Of a stretch of 64,000 nt of DNA, positions 27,467-36,592 are shown in pieces. A program made the position numbers and the translations under genes. The DNA is taken from the NCBI RefSeq assembly GCF_003054045.1, contig NZ_QBKH01000006.1, forward strand, positions 124,001-188,000, read 5' to 3'. The notes under the pieces are model-generated. The model had not been told where the DNA came from. It did no database searches and was given only the letters and a program-made list of their open reading frames with translations. The DNA is from Sphingobacterium faecium (GTDB lineage Bacteria > Bacteroidota > Bacteroidia > Sphingobacteriales > Sphingobacteriaceae). Within the stretch, counting starts at the first letter, position 1; each line of letters starts with the position of its first letter.

Positions 27467-28084
27467 TTAAATAGCCTGTTCTCCCAAACTATCAACTTCT
27501 CTTTCAGGCTCAATTAAATGGCTTTGTTCGACTTTATCCGGAAGGGGTTGGCTTATTTCATCCACCGAAGCAAAAAGGTTAGGAGCTGAGAACTTGTCGG
27601 ATAAAGATTTTTTCCGTTTTAGGATTTCTTCAGCCATTTCAGGGTATTCTGTGGCATCAGGAACTTTCATCCATGCGTCACGGTGCCTTCCTTCTTTTTC
27701 AAGTTCATCCACTTTAGCCATTGCATCTTTATACTTCTTGTCTTTGGCTTCCTGCTCTTTCTTGGCTTTGTCCGTTTTTTCTTTTTCCATTGCCGATTGC
27801 TTTCGAACTTCGTCCATTTGTTTTTCGAAAGCTACCATATCTACTAAAAGTCCCGATATCTTTTGTACAGGTGTAGTAATTTTTTGGAAAAAATCCTCGT
27901 CAAATTCCTGCGGAGTTGCATTTATAGTTACGGAAGGAATAAGATTTTTGGCCTTATCTCCGCAGGCATCATTTAGGACCAATACGGAAACAACAAGGTT
28001 GTTTTCTATTCCTTTGGAAATATTTAATTGTAATACGCCTGTGTATTCCAACTGTGCTATTTGATTAAAAAAATTTGTGTTCAT
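27467..28084 (-). CDS. PRTRC system protein E
   Basis: 205 residues. The N-terminal domain (about 1-90: FFNQIAQLEYTGVLQLNISK, LIPSVTINATPQEFDEDFF) is characteristic of PRTRC protein E. A long Lys/Glu-rich coiled coil follows (about 90-140), then an acidic tail. It is the first of the recognised PRTRC genes in the transcript, 35 bp before protein C. Role unknown; the coiled coil suggests an assembly function. Confidence 0.85.
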   Translation of the reverse strand: MNTNFFNQIAQLEYTGVLQLNISKGIENNLVVSVLVLNDACGDKAKNLIPSVTINATPQEFDEDFFQKITTPVQKISGLLVDMVAFEKQMDEVRKQSAMEKEKTDKAKKEQEAKDKKYKDAMAKVDELEKEGRHRDAWMKVPDATEYPEMAEEILKRKKSLSDKFSAPNLFASVDEISQPLPDKVEQSHLIEPEREVDSLGEQAI

Positions 28085-28097
28085 ATCTTTTCTAGTT

Positions 28098-29018
28098 TTA
28101 TAGGGTATTATAATTATCTAAAGCCTTAATATCCTGTTCGGTTAAAGTAGTGGTGTAAAGGAATGTGCCAGGCATGACGATAAGGTCTGTACCTTTTACA
28201 CGGAAAAAGTTTATATTTTGGTTTTTTTTAGCCCGATAAAATTTATCATATTCGTCCTCCATTGGGTTTTTCCAATCAGGCGTGTAATTGGTATGAATTA
28301 GAAACTTTGACAATTCAACAAAGGAGTAAATTCGAATATGTGGAATCGGTATCAAATCCTTTATAGTTACTTTGAGGTCTGGTAAATCTTTTTTTATAGC
28401 TTTTAAAAAATATGTTTTCATCTTTTTAGTTTTTATTGGTGCATTTTCTTCGCCGAAATAGGTCAGTTTATGGTAATTACAACAAGCAATAGCATCGCTT
28501 ATGCGGTCTAATAGAATTCCTGCTTGGGTGCGCTGTTCTTTTAACCTTTGACCTACAAGGTTACAATCCAAATGTTTTTGTAAGATTTCCTTAAAGATAT
28601 CTGCTTCATAATATTGATAGCTTCTGCTATGTTCTACAATGCGGTTATAGCACCATTCCGTAAATACCTGTGATTTATGTCCCTTTGTCTTTTTTTGGTG
28701 AGGTTGCTTCACTAAATCCTGACGGGAAAACCCGTATCTACCCATTAATTTGCGTTTTAATTTTTCAGTTTTGATTATATAATCTACACTGATATACCAT
28801 TTAATTAAGGCGGTTTTATTGGGGTTATGAACCCGAAATTTATAGTTGCCATATTTACGCAAATCAATAAATGGTAGACGTTCTCCATTTGGCAAATCCA
28901 AATAATCAGGTTTGATTTTTCCTTTTTCAATAGCCGAATAAACCGAAGTGGCATAGACCATTTTAAGAAAGGCGAATTCTAAAATTGGTACGTGTGATTT
29001 TGTTATCATGTTTTCCAT
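28098..29018 (-). CDS. unknown protein upstream of the PRTRC genes
   Basis: 306 residues, basic and soluble, with no signal peptide or membrane helix. No known motif was recognised. A central Lys-rich stretch (QPHQKKTKGHK) and a Cys pair ACC are visible, but no clear zinc site. It lies 13 bp before protein E and 20 bp after the upstream gene, so it is part of the same operon and probably works with the cassette. Confidence 0.7.
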   Translation of the reverse strand: MENMITKSHVPILEFAFLKMVYATSVYSAIEKGKIKPDYLDLPNGERLPFIDLRKYGNYKFRVHNPNKTALIKWYISVDYIIKTEKLKRKLMGRYGFSRQDLVKQPHQKKTKGHKSQVFTEWCYNRIVEHSRSYQYYEADIFKEILQKHLDCNLVGQRLKEQRTQAGILLDRISDAIACCNYHKLTYFGEENAPIKTKKMKTYFLKAIKKDLPDLKVTIKDLIPIPHIRIYSFVELSKFLIHTNYTPDWKNPMEDEYDKFYRAKKNQNINFFRVKGTDLIVMPGTFLYTTTLTEQDIKALDNYNTL

Positions 29019-29038
29019 GTTCTTTCAATTTGTTTTTG

Positions 29039-29518
29039 TTAACCTATTCTATTAGCTGACCTGAATTGTTCAATTACATAATCAACTTCCTTTTCTGTTT
29101 TACAATCCCTAAGTTGAAGATTCAGTTTTTCGACCTCTTTATATGGTATAAATGGATTTAAACCATATTCAATGTGGCATCCCTCTATTTTTACCAAGAC
29201 CCTATATGGCTTTGTAATTACACTTCGTAACCTAAATGCTTGCAATGCAAAATCCACCAAACCCGTTTTACTGTACAATTCTAGGAGCTGATTCATTTTA
29301 AAAAACCTTCCGTAGCGAGTTAATGGAGATTTCTTTTTCTTTTTGCCTTTTGTTTTTGTACGGATTCTTAAATCGTCCAAGAACTGTTCATGTGTATAGT
29401 CCTTGTATTCTTCACAAAGAATGGCAAATGCAAAAACTGGTTGTTGCTTAAATAGTCTTCTCGCTTTCCGCAACCTGCGAAGTGCAAATAATTTTTCAGG
29501 AGGTAAGGGCTTGCCCAT
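29039..29518 (-). CDS. small basic protein in the PRTRC operon
   Basis: 159 residues and strongly basic. The N-terminus FALRRLRKARRLFKQQP and the run KTKGKKKKKSPLTRYGRFFK suggest nucleic-acid binding. No family was recognised. Twelve bp separate it from the 68-residue gene upstream. Confidence 0.68.
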   Translation of the reverse strand: MGKPLPPEKLFALRRLRKARRLFKQQPVFAFAILCEEYKDYTHEQFLDDLRIRTKTKGKKKKKSPLTRYGRFFKMNQLLELYSKTGLVDFALQAFRLRSVITKPYRVLVKIEGCHIEYGLNPFIPYKEVEKLNLQLRDCKTEKEVDYVIEQFRSANRIG

Positions 29519-29530
29519 AATTGAAAACTT

Positions 29531-29737
29531 TTAAGAATTGAACTTCATAATTTGTGACTTCTTTACCTGTAAAAGTTTCTCGTACAAGTCCGTCCAGTAG
29601 GCACTTTGTTTATTGTCAAATTGTTCATAGCCTTTATTTACATGGCGGTAATCTTTACGGTCACCTGTGATTAAAATAGCTTCATCGAGGTCTGCAACTT
29701 CAATATTGTTTCCGTTTAAATCTGTTATGTTTATCAT
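29531..29737 (-). CDS. small conserved-looking protein in the PRTRC operon
   Basis: 68 residues. The sequence NITDLNGNNIEVADLDEAI, followed by AYWTDLYEKLL, resembles short proteins frequently seen with PRTRC cassettes in Bacteroidota, but I cannot attach a family name. Spaced 12 bp and 3 bp from its neighbours. Mostly polar; possible toxin-antitoxin or adaptor role is only a guess. Confidence 0.62.
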   Translation of the reverse strand: MINITDLNGNNIEVADLDEAILITGDRKDYRHVNKGYEQFDNKQSAYWTDLYEKLLQVKKSQIMKFNS

Positions 29738-29740
29738 AGC

Positions 29741-30181
29741 TTATCGGGGTAAAGTGGGCATTAAAGAATTATCTGAATTTAAAATGTAATAGGTGATTGT
29801 TTTATCACTCCCGAAAAACAGGTCGATTGCTTTTTTTAGGAAAAAATCACATTCCTTTGAACTGGCATATTCAATTAGGCAATCTTTTGTGAAAATTGCA
29901 TCATTACCATCAAAAAGATAGTCTGCAAAGGATTTTGGCTTTTGCCAAAGCTTGCCTTTATTTCTATTCATATTGTCATACGTGGAATAAACAAGCCTAA
30001 ACCAAAAATCCGCGGTAAGAAATCCTTTTACATTCCATGCTTTGCGTAATGCGATTTCGTATTTCAAATACATTTCACATTCCTTTTTAATGGCTTTTTG
30101 GATGTTTTCCAATTCTTCGGGAAACAAGGCAAAAAGTAATTTCCCTTTATCTAAATCGTCCATAGTATAAAGTACTTTCAT
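29741..30181 (-). CDS. unknown protein in the PRTRC operon
   Basis: 146 residues, helical, no membrane segment, no recognised motif. It is 3 bp before the 68-residue gene and 48 bp after the DUF932 gene, which places it in the same transcript. Nothing in the sequence points to a reaction. Confidence 0.65.
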   Translation of the reverse strand: MKVLYTMDDLDKGKLLFALFPEELENIQKAIKKECEMYLKYEIALRKAWNVKGFLTADFWFRLVYSTYDNMNRNKGKLWQKPKSFADYLFDGNDAIFTKDCLIEYASSKECDFFLKKAIDLFFGSDKTITYYILNSDNSLMPTLPR

Positions 30182-30229
30182 AATAATAAGATTAAGGCTA
30201 CCACCATAAAGGAGGTAGCCTATGGTGAA

Positions 30230-31303
30230 TTAATTGAATTGTAAAATTTCTGCTCCGTTCATTTCAATGGAAGTACACAGGTCGAAAGCCTTCTGACTTC
30301 TCTTTTGTGCTGTACCACCTAGTACGATATTCTTTAGCTTGTCTTCATCGTCTGAAAATTTCTTTACATTTTGATAGTACCCCGTAACGGCATTGTAAGC
30401 GCCGAATAACGTGCCTTTGGTTGTATCCAAAAGTTGGGATTCACTTGTCATGGCGTATGCAAAAGCATCTTCTACAATGTTTCTAAATGCAGTAGAAAAG
30501 TCGTCTTCAGCTCCTTGCTTAATAAGGTCAAGCGTTTCACTGTTAGGGCATAAAGCCAATTGGATTAGCTTTTTTACTTGTTGATCCGTTACTTTTAACC
30601 TTGTCCAGTTATTGAATACCCCTTCCAGTTTGTTGCTCATGGAATTTGCTATACCCATTATTTTATGGGCATTGTCCAGTCGTTCCTTTGCATTTGCGGT
30701 ATGTTTGATGCGTACCACATTTTGCATATTGTGGATTGCTGCATTGAGTGTATTTTGACAGACAATTCGCACGGGGGTAAATGCTGCTGTTATGCTTCCA
30801 CTTCCATCGTGGGAAGTAGTAAGGAATATATATTTCTCCGTCACATCATCACCATCACCTACACGGATATAATCGGGCAGTTTTGCGGTAATAAAAATGC
30901 GTTCCCCGTTACCTAATGCTCCTGCGGTTTCGTATAGGATACCGTGTTTATCACCCACTATGGAATCAAAAAAACTAAAGGCGTCTCTGTTCTGTATGAT
31001 ATGGTAGTCATTACCGACAATACCCAATACACAATTATTGTCGGTGCGTACATTGGCAAAGTAATTTGGAACCTGAATTTCTTTCATGCCCACCTCTAAG
31101 CCGTTTGCGGTTTCTATTAGACCGTTACCGTGTGTTACAAGGGGAGATTTAACTACCTCATAATCCAAACCTGCCTGAATTATTGCTTCTGCACTTGTGG
31201 GATAGTTGTCTATAATTTGCCCTAAGCCGTGCCATGCCTTTTGCTTTACGCTAAAAAATGAGTACCGTCCTGTTATTTCGTTGAAATTGATATTGTGTGC
31301 CAT
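30230..31303 (-). CDS. DUF932 phage/plasmid-like protein
   Basis: 357 residues. Start MAHNINFNEITGRYSFFSVKQKAWHGLG and the SHDGSGSITAAFTPVRIVCQNTLN block are diagnostic of DUF932 proteins of phages and plasmids. These accompany PRTRC cassettes and mobile elements in Bacteroidota. Proposed roles involve DNA maintenance or anti-restriction, but the biochemistry is unsettled. It follows the SSB gene by 48 bp. Confidence 0.88.
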   Translation of the reverse strand: MAHNINFNEITGRYSFFSVKQKAWHGLGQIIDNYPTSAEAIIQAGLDYEVVKSPLVTHGNGLIETANGLEVGMKEIQVPNYFANVRTDNNCVLGIVGNDYHIIQNRDAFSFFDSIVGDKHGILYETAGALGNGERIFITAKLPDYIRVGDGDDVTEKYIFLTTSHDGSGSITAAFTPVRIVCQNTLNAAIHNMQNVVRIKHTANAKERLDNAHKIMGIANSMSNKLEGVFNNWTRLKVTDQQVKKLIQLALCPNSETLDLIKQGAEDDFSTAFRNIVEDAFAYAMTSESQLLDTTKGTLFGAYNAVTGYYQNVKKFSDDEDKLKNIVLGGTAQKRSQKAFDLCTSIEMNGAEILQFN

Positions 31304-31351
31304 GATATAGAAATTTTAATGTTTGAAAAATTGATTGGGTTCTTATCTTGT

Positions 31352-31729
31352 TTAAAATGGGAGGTCTTCCTTCTCTGTGTCCATTGGTTGGTCTGCTGTG
31401 TTCTGTACAGGGTCGGCTTTCTTTACTCCTGCAAGCGCTTTAATATTAGAGGTGTGAAAATTTAATTCTGCCTTTGGTTGTCCGTCCGTGGTTAACCATG
31501 CTCTTGCGCTTGGGTGTCCTGTCAGCTCCACCAATACGCCTTTGGTTAGGAACTTCATTACTTTCGTAGATTTCCAAAATGAGCAATTGAAATAAGCTGT
31601 ATTGTTTACCCGTTCTCCCTGTTTGTTCTTGTAGCTCTCGTTTACTGCTACTGAAAAGTTTACCACTTCTTTACCGCCCTTTGTGGTGTTCACTTCGGCG
31701 TCTCTTGTTAATCTTCCTGTGATGTTCAT
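31352..31729 (-). CDS. ssb: single-stranded DNA-binding protein
   Basis: 125 residues. The OB fold begins NITGRLTRDAEV and includes VNFSVAVNE and FNCSFW; the C-terminal acidic tip is EKEDLPF, the interaction site for other replication proteins. ICE-encoded SSB coats the transferred strand and can block the host SOS response. First gene of the minus-strand operon, so the promoter must lie within 31730 to about 31900. Confidence 0.93.
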   Translation of the reverse strand: MNITGRLTRDAEVNTTKGGKEVVNFSVAVNESYKNKQGERVNNTAYFNCSFWKSTKVMKFLTKGVLVELTGHPSARAWLTTDGQPKAELNFHTSNIKALAGVKKADPVQNTADQPMDTEKEDLPF

Positions 31730-32391
31730 GTCATTACGTTTTAAATGCTTAAAAAAATTGTTTACTCCTTTTTTGTCTTTCCTTTTTGGTGGCTCGCTTT
31801 GCTTCGCTTCTCATTTTTCCAAAAGAAAAACCGGAAAAAAGAAAGCAAGAATCGGAAGTGTGCAATAGCGCAGACCAAGAAAAAAAATGATTTAATGGGG
31901 GTTCCTTTAGGGGGAAACCGTTCATTCATTTTTTTTATTGGTGGCTTTGTGGGTGTGCTGCGCATCTTCATCTTAGCTGCCCTTTTAACCGGTTGCCTGT
32001 GGAAAATGCACAAGTGTATCACTTGATTGTAATAAGCCAGGCTTAGGGGCCTGGCACTGAAATTTGGAAAGGAATGGGAAATGTGTAAAGGGATATATCC
32101 AATTTTCAGAAAAAAAGCAGCAAAGCTCTTTGTCCGTATTGGTGCAATAGGATAATGTGCTTTGCCTTTCTTTATTGATTTAAAAACCGCCAGGGATGGA
32201 AGCGGCATACTCCGATTTATCGGAGATATAGTGGACAGCCTGATCCATGAAGAGGCGGCATAACAGTTACGTTTTTACATCTTTATTAAATTACTTTTTA
32301 TCGTTATCTTGATATCTAAATGAGGTATTCTTTTATCAACCTTTTTGTTTTTGCGAATAAGTAAATATTTTTAAAAACTAAATTTTGAATT
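31730..32391. other. non-coding gap with small hairpins
   Basis: 660 bp between the divergent ssb operon and the Mrr-like gene. Overlapping short open frames look spurious. It contains GCCAGGC/GCCTGGC (32036-32055) and CTCCGA/TCGGAG (32210-32225). Probably holds the two divergent promoters; no other element is recognised. Confidence 0.6.
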
Positions 32392-33249
32392 ATGCTTGAT
32401 GAATCTGCACTTGATTGGGAGGAATATGAAAGGATCACAAAATATATTTACCAGTCCCTTGGAGCGAACTATGGTATCAAGGTCATTGGCTACGGCAGGG
32501 ATAATAATCTGAAAGGATCTTCTGGAGTTAAACATCAAATAGACGTTATGACGGAACAATTTCTAGGTGGGAAGAGATTACTTACCGCTATAGAATGTAA
32601 ATACTGGAATAGAAAAGTAAATAAGGATGTTATCATGAAGCATTTGGAGATAATGCAGGATTTAGAGATAGAGAATGGTATCATCGTCTGCAAATCTGGG
32701 TTTACGAAGGATACAGTTACCTATGCTGAACATAGAGGTATAAAGCTTGTTATTTTACGTGAAGTCGAAGAAGATGAAAATGAACATGGAACGGAAATTG
32801 AACTGGGAACAATTGAATTGAAGATTCATAGCACCATCACTCGAGCAAATATTACCAGCATAAATTTTGGCAAAAAAGCTGTTCATTTTGATCCATCAAT
32901 AGGAGCTGTGTATTATTGGAAACTACATAACGCTTCAGGCAATGAATATCCATTAAAACCTTTATTGTTTGCATATGGGGATAAAGTAAGGCGCCAAAAT
33001 GAGCCGTTGAAAAACATTACTATAGACTTTCCCATTGATGATGGTTGGCTTATAAATATTGGTGAGGAAGAAATAGAAGTAGAAAAACTTGCTGTCACCG
33101 GCTTTCTATTGATTAAAGATAGTAATAATGTAAAATCCTTTACTTTAAGTGACCAGGTATGGATGGTAATGGAAGAGCTGTTTGATGTAAGGAGACTAAG
33201 TATGTCAAAAAGTGGTTTAATATGGAACCTACCAAAGAAAACCAATTAA
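32392..33249 (+). CDS. Mrr-like restriction endonuclease-fold protein
   Basis: 285 residues. N-terminal PD-(D/E)XK domain: E12 in WEEYE, H48-QID51, AIECK with E68 and K70, and later IVCKSGFTKDTVTYA, all consistent with an Mrr-type nuclease that would cut modified or foreign DNA. The C-terminal 170 residues have no recognised domain and may select the target. It stands alone, without a methylase beside it. Situated near the integrase end with other cargo. Confidence 0.78.
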   Translation: MLDESALDWEEYERITKYIYQSLGANYGIKVIGYGRDNNLKGSSGVKHQIDVMTEQFLGGKRLLTAIECKYWNRKVNKDVIMKHLEIMQDLEIENGIIVCKSGFTKDTVTYAEHRGIKLVILREVEEDENEHGTEIELGTIELKIHSTITRANITSINFGKKAVHFDPSIGAVYYWKLHNASGNEYPLKPLLFAYGDKVRRQNEPLKNITIDFPIDDGWLINIGEEEIEVEKLAVTGFLLIKDSNNVKSFTLSDQVWMVMEELFDVRRLSMSKSGLIWNLPKKTN

Positions 33250-33391
33250 ATACAATCTAAAAGAAAATTGGTCAATTTCTTCTGTACCGGTTTAATGGCA
33301 TTTAACAAATTTTATGCGATCATAAGTTACATTTGTTTAGGATATAAAATTTAATGTTTGGCATTTATTACTGTTGAATAGAATTGATAAA

Positions 33392-33667
33392 ATGATACAA
33401 AATATTGAGTTAGGAGATACTGCTTTGGATAGAATAGTAGCAGTAAACGGTCTGGTAAAAAGAGGCATGATAAAGTTTTCAGGTGACAGCCGTTCTAATA
33501 TTTATGGGTTAATTAATTGTGCATCAGGAAGACGAACGAGGATCAAAAATCGTGTGTTCTTTAAAGATGAAAAAGAGGCTTTAGATGAAGGCTATAGGCC
33601 ATGTAGTCATTGCCTGAATGAAAAATATAGAAAATGGAAAGAAGCAACTTTAGGAAATTTAAGCTAA
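33392..33667 (+). CDS. Ada-like zinc-binding domain protein
   Basis: 91 residues from the ATG at 33392; a TTG at 33374 could add 6 residues. The C-terminal half carries VFFKDEKEALDEGYRPCSHC, the second half of the Ada metal-binding domain, with CxxC and an upstream Cys in LINCASGRR. A counterpart of the methyl-accepting Cys of Ada (four residues before that Cys) is missing, so zinc or DNA binding without methyl transfer is more likely. It is encoded alone, 142 bp after the Mrr-like gene and convergent with the DUF4365 gene. Confidence 0.7.
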   Translation: MIQNIELGDTALDRIVAVNGLVKRGMIKFSGDSRSNIYGLINCASGRRTRIKNRVFFKDEKEALDEGYRPCSHCLNEKYRKWKEATLGNLS

Positions 33668-33688
33668 TAAAATACTAAGGTATAATTA

Positions 33689-36430
33689 TTAAAAAAGTTC
33701 TTCTACCTCATCTATTTGAGGGTTGTAGATATCAAAATAAAGACGCTCAATTTTTTGATCTCGATTATTTCTAAGATAATTTTTAATGGCTTTCTCTAAT
33801 TTCTTAGATTTCGCAAAATGATTGAAGTAGTATTTTGTCGGATATAATCCTAACCAAGAAATTTTAAATTTTTCATAGTCATAGCTTTCAAGATCCTGTA
33901 ACCAATCATAATAATCTCCAAAACCTTTAAAATTTTTATTTGAAATATCGTTTGGTTGGATATTAAATTTAAAACATAGATTTAGAAACATATCAAACAA
34001 GGGGTAATCATTGTCTTGGGGACCATAAAAACTATTCTTGAAGGAATGCTTATTTGGATTTGGAAATGTTGCCTCTATAAATTGCTGCAAGAATTCCGAT
34101 TCTTTAAAAGGCAACACATTAAAAATAGCAGAATTATAATAATGATCAACCTTAAATTTTTTATGTAACTGAGTTATAATTCTTCTCTTAATCTGGGTTT
34201 TTAAAGTGTTATCAACTACTGGATGAAAGTATATTAAGGTATTAAAATATTCAAGTTTATCATTTTTCCCATCAAATGCAAGCTTCATAAGATTCTTGCG
34301 TTGCTGTTGTGAGAATATTAAAATCTGATTTCTCAATTTCAATTCAGCAATGAATATACTTAATCGTGTTTCAAGATACATATCTTCTTTTTGAAGGAAA
34401 AAGAAAATGAGTTCTTTTAATAGGTCTGTAGAGAGCTGACTTCTCTTACGACCAAAAAAGCTATTAATTTGAGCATAAGAATCCGGGCTCGGTAAAACCG
34501 ACTTGGATATGCAATCAATTATTTCTCTAGTTATCTTTTCTGCTTGTGAATCGTTCATCTGCAACATAGCAGCGAGAGATAAACAGTTATTAAAAATCTT
34601 CGGATATAGGTTGCGCCATAATGATCCATCATCTGAGGTATAAGCTTTGAAAGAATCAATAAATAAATAATGGTTGCCTAATAAATTGGTGATTTTTTCG
34701 AAAAATTTTCCTCTAACTCCGTTATAGGGAATTGACTTAAAATGATATTTATTGAAATATCGCCAAATCAATTTATGGTCACCGTCAAAAATCAGTTGAT
34801 TTATATGATAATCATTAAATTCGGTAATTACGTTACTATTAGTTTCGCGAAGCGCTAAAGCTATGAATAGTCCTTCTGTGAACTCATCCATTAGATTATG
34901 GAATTCACTAAAACGATCATAAATTATTCGGTTTCCTGATATAAAAGAGTTCAGTTGAGCAAATCCGGTAAACAATTGATCATAAGAATGGGTGATGAAA
35001 TTTCCTCCTTCAATGAAGCTTTGGTATTCGTTTCTAAGTTTTGACATTGCAGTTTGAATTTCATATGCATTGTCTGAATAAAAGCGAACATCCTTAATAT
35101 AATTAAACAGTTTTTGATGATGGCTTCTATTTCGTTCTTTATACACAAACTGATCCAAATTAATTTCCATTAATGCTTTTCCATGCTTGTACGCGTCTCT
35201 ATCATAATAAGCATACCTGATAAGTTTCCCCAATTTGATCAAATTAAACTGAGTTATCATAAACAAAGTTTTTTTTCTGTCTTTAAATGCTTGCCTTCCA
35301 ATTTCCTCGAAAGTCTTAGCTGACTTCAAGAAGTCACCGAATGTATAGTGCATATATGCATTAACCATTTGTTCATCAAGTGTTTTATCCTTTACCTCAC
35401 TAAGTTTTTCCATAGCAAGAGGAATTTCTAACCTGTTGTAGCAGCAAGCTACACAGTTGCAATCACTATGGTTAAAATAGCGGGTAGATACTTCTTTTCT
35501 CGATTTATGAGAAACAATGCTATAAATATGATTTTGACTAAATTTGGACAGTATAGTTTTAGCCTTTTCCTGGTAATCTTTTACACCTTTGATATACGAA
35601 GAATCCGCAAAATTAATAATCCCATCAGGTTGCACACTAAAAGTATCCAGCATTGCGACAAGATCCTCATTATCAGTGTAAAGCTTGAATTGTTGGTAAA
35701 AAGCTGGTTGATCTTCAAAGATTTTAAACGGATAGTATTGAATCAGAAGGTTAATTGGGACGAATTGTACTTCTTCATAGAGATACTCGATAACATTGTA
35801 TAATTGTTCCAAAAGGGGTTTGTTCCGATCAACTTGAAAATCTGTACCTGCCGTGAGTGAATTTTCGTTTTTTGTTGCGACCTTAAAAAATTGTGACGTT
35901 TTAGATGCTTCGACATCTCCTAAAAATTTCAAGAAACTGCCAGGCGTCAACCTATTTTCAGGATCAATGTATAATTGTAAGGACTTTTTATTTTCTATAA
36001 TAGATTTCTCTAAACGTTCTTCAAGGGTGTAATCGAGTTGAATAGGATGCCAGTATATGGTTTTTGTTGAATTATCACAAACAATAAAAATTAATGCCCA
36101 TGGCATTTGCTGCTTATAATACTTAATATGTCTATGCTCTAAAGGAAAAGAAATCAACCCTTTGTTTCTGGTATTTTTTAATGTGGTTACTGGCTCGTCC
36201 GTTGCTTTGACTTGTAACTTGAACATTTCTACAGTTTCATTGGGCTTGCGAATAAGGTCAACCTGAAAATCTACCCCACGATCTTTTTGATCTTCTTCAG
36301 ATTTTATAACAATATGTAAATCTGGATATATTTGTCTGATTTCTTCTAGCACATTATTTAGTAATATATTGCCGGATTCCTGAATTTCTTCTGAAGTTCG
36401 AGAAACATTACCATGCTTTTTTTTTGCCAT
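33689..36430 (-). CDS. DUF4365-domain protein with large helical C-terminus, putative defence factor
   Basis: 913 residues. The N-terminal domain (about 10-160) fits DUF4365: E in SGNILLNNVLEEI, RGVDFQVD with D54, KLQVKAT with Q73 and K75, and later IYWHPIQ. This is a PD-(D/E)XK-like nuclease core with a Q-x-K variant. The remaining 750 residues look like a long helical region that could act as a sensor. A Cys cluster, CNCVACC, lies near residue 325. DUF4365 N-termini occur in anti-phage proteins. Single-gene unit, 22 bp past the Ada-like gene on the other strand. Confidence 0.75.
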   Translation of the reverse strand: MAKKKHGNVSRTSEEIQESGNILLNNVLEEIRQIYPDLHIVIKSEEDQKDRGVDFQVDLIRKPNETVEMFKLQVKATDEPVTTLKNTRNKGLISFPLEHRHIKYYKQQMPWALIFIVCDNSTKTIYWHPIQLDYTLEERLEKSIIENKKSLQLYIDPENRLTPGSFLKFLGDVEASKTSQFFKVATKNENSLTAGTDFQVDRNKPLLEQLYNVIEYLYEEVQFVPINLLIQYYPFKIFEDQPAFYQQFKLYTDNEDLVAMLDTFSVQPDGIINFADSSYIKGVKDYQEKAKTILSKFSQNHIYSIVSHKSRKEVSTRYFNHSDCNCVACCYNRLEIPLAMEKLSEVKDKTLDEQMVNAYMHYTFGDFLKSAKTFEEIGRQAFKDRKKTLFMITQFNLIKLGKLIRYAYYDRDAYKHGKALMEINLDQFVYKERNRSHHQKLFNYIKDVRFYSDNAYEIQTAMSKLRNEYQSFIEGGNFITHSYDQLFTGFAQLNSFISGNRIIYDRFSEFHNLMDEFTEGLFIALALRETNSNVITEFNDYHINQLIFDGDHKLIWRYFNKYHFKSIPYNGVRGKFFEKITNLLGNHYLFIDSFKAYTSDDGSLWRNLYPKIFNNCLSLAAMLQMNDSQAEKITREIIDCISKSVLPSPDSYAQINSFFGRKRSQLSTDLLKELIFFFLQKEDMYLETRLSIFIAELKLRNQILIFSQQQRKNLMKLAFDGKNDKLEYFNTLIYFHPVVDNTLKTQIKRRIITQLHKKFKVDHYYNSAIFNVLPFKESEFLQQFIEATFPNPNKHSFKNSFYGPQDNDYPLFDMFLNLCFKFNIQPNDISNKNFKGFGDYYDWLQDLESYDYEKFKISWLGLYPTKYYFNHFAKSKKLEKAIKNYLRNNRDQKIERLYFDIYNPQIDEVEELF

Positions 36431-36592
36431 TCTTTACTCCTTTATTATTATCAAATTTAATATTTTAATTGATGATAAATCAATCCTTTAATTAAGCTAT
36501 TTAAATTTATTAAGCAATATTAAAAAGTTGAAAAAAAATAAGCGCAACAATTGCGCTTATTTTTTTCAGGTTGCTATCATTTTTTGAAATCC

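Noticed and set aside
31745..32208. Overlapping open frames on both strands in the gap after ssb
   Set aside because: Translations are low-complexity, Phe/Lys-rich, and match no family; they look like chance frames in AT-rich DNA.
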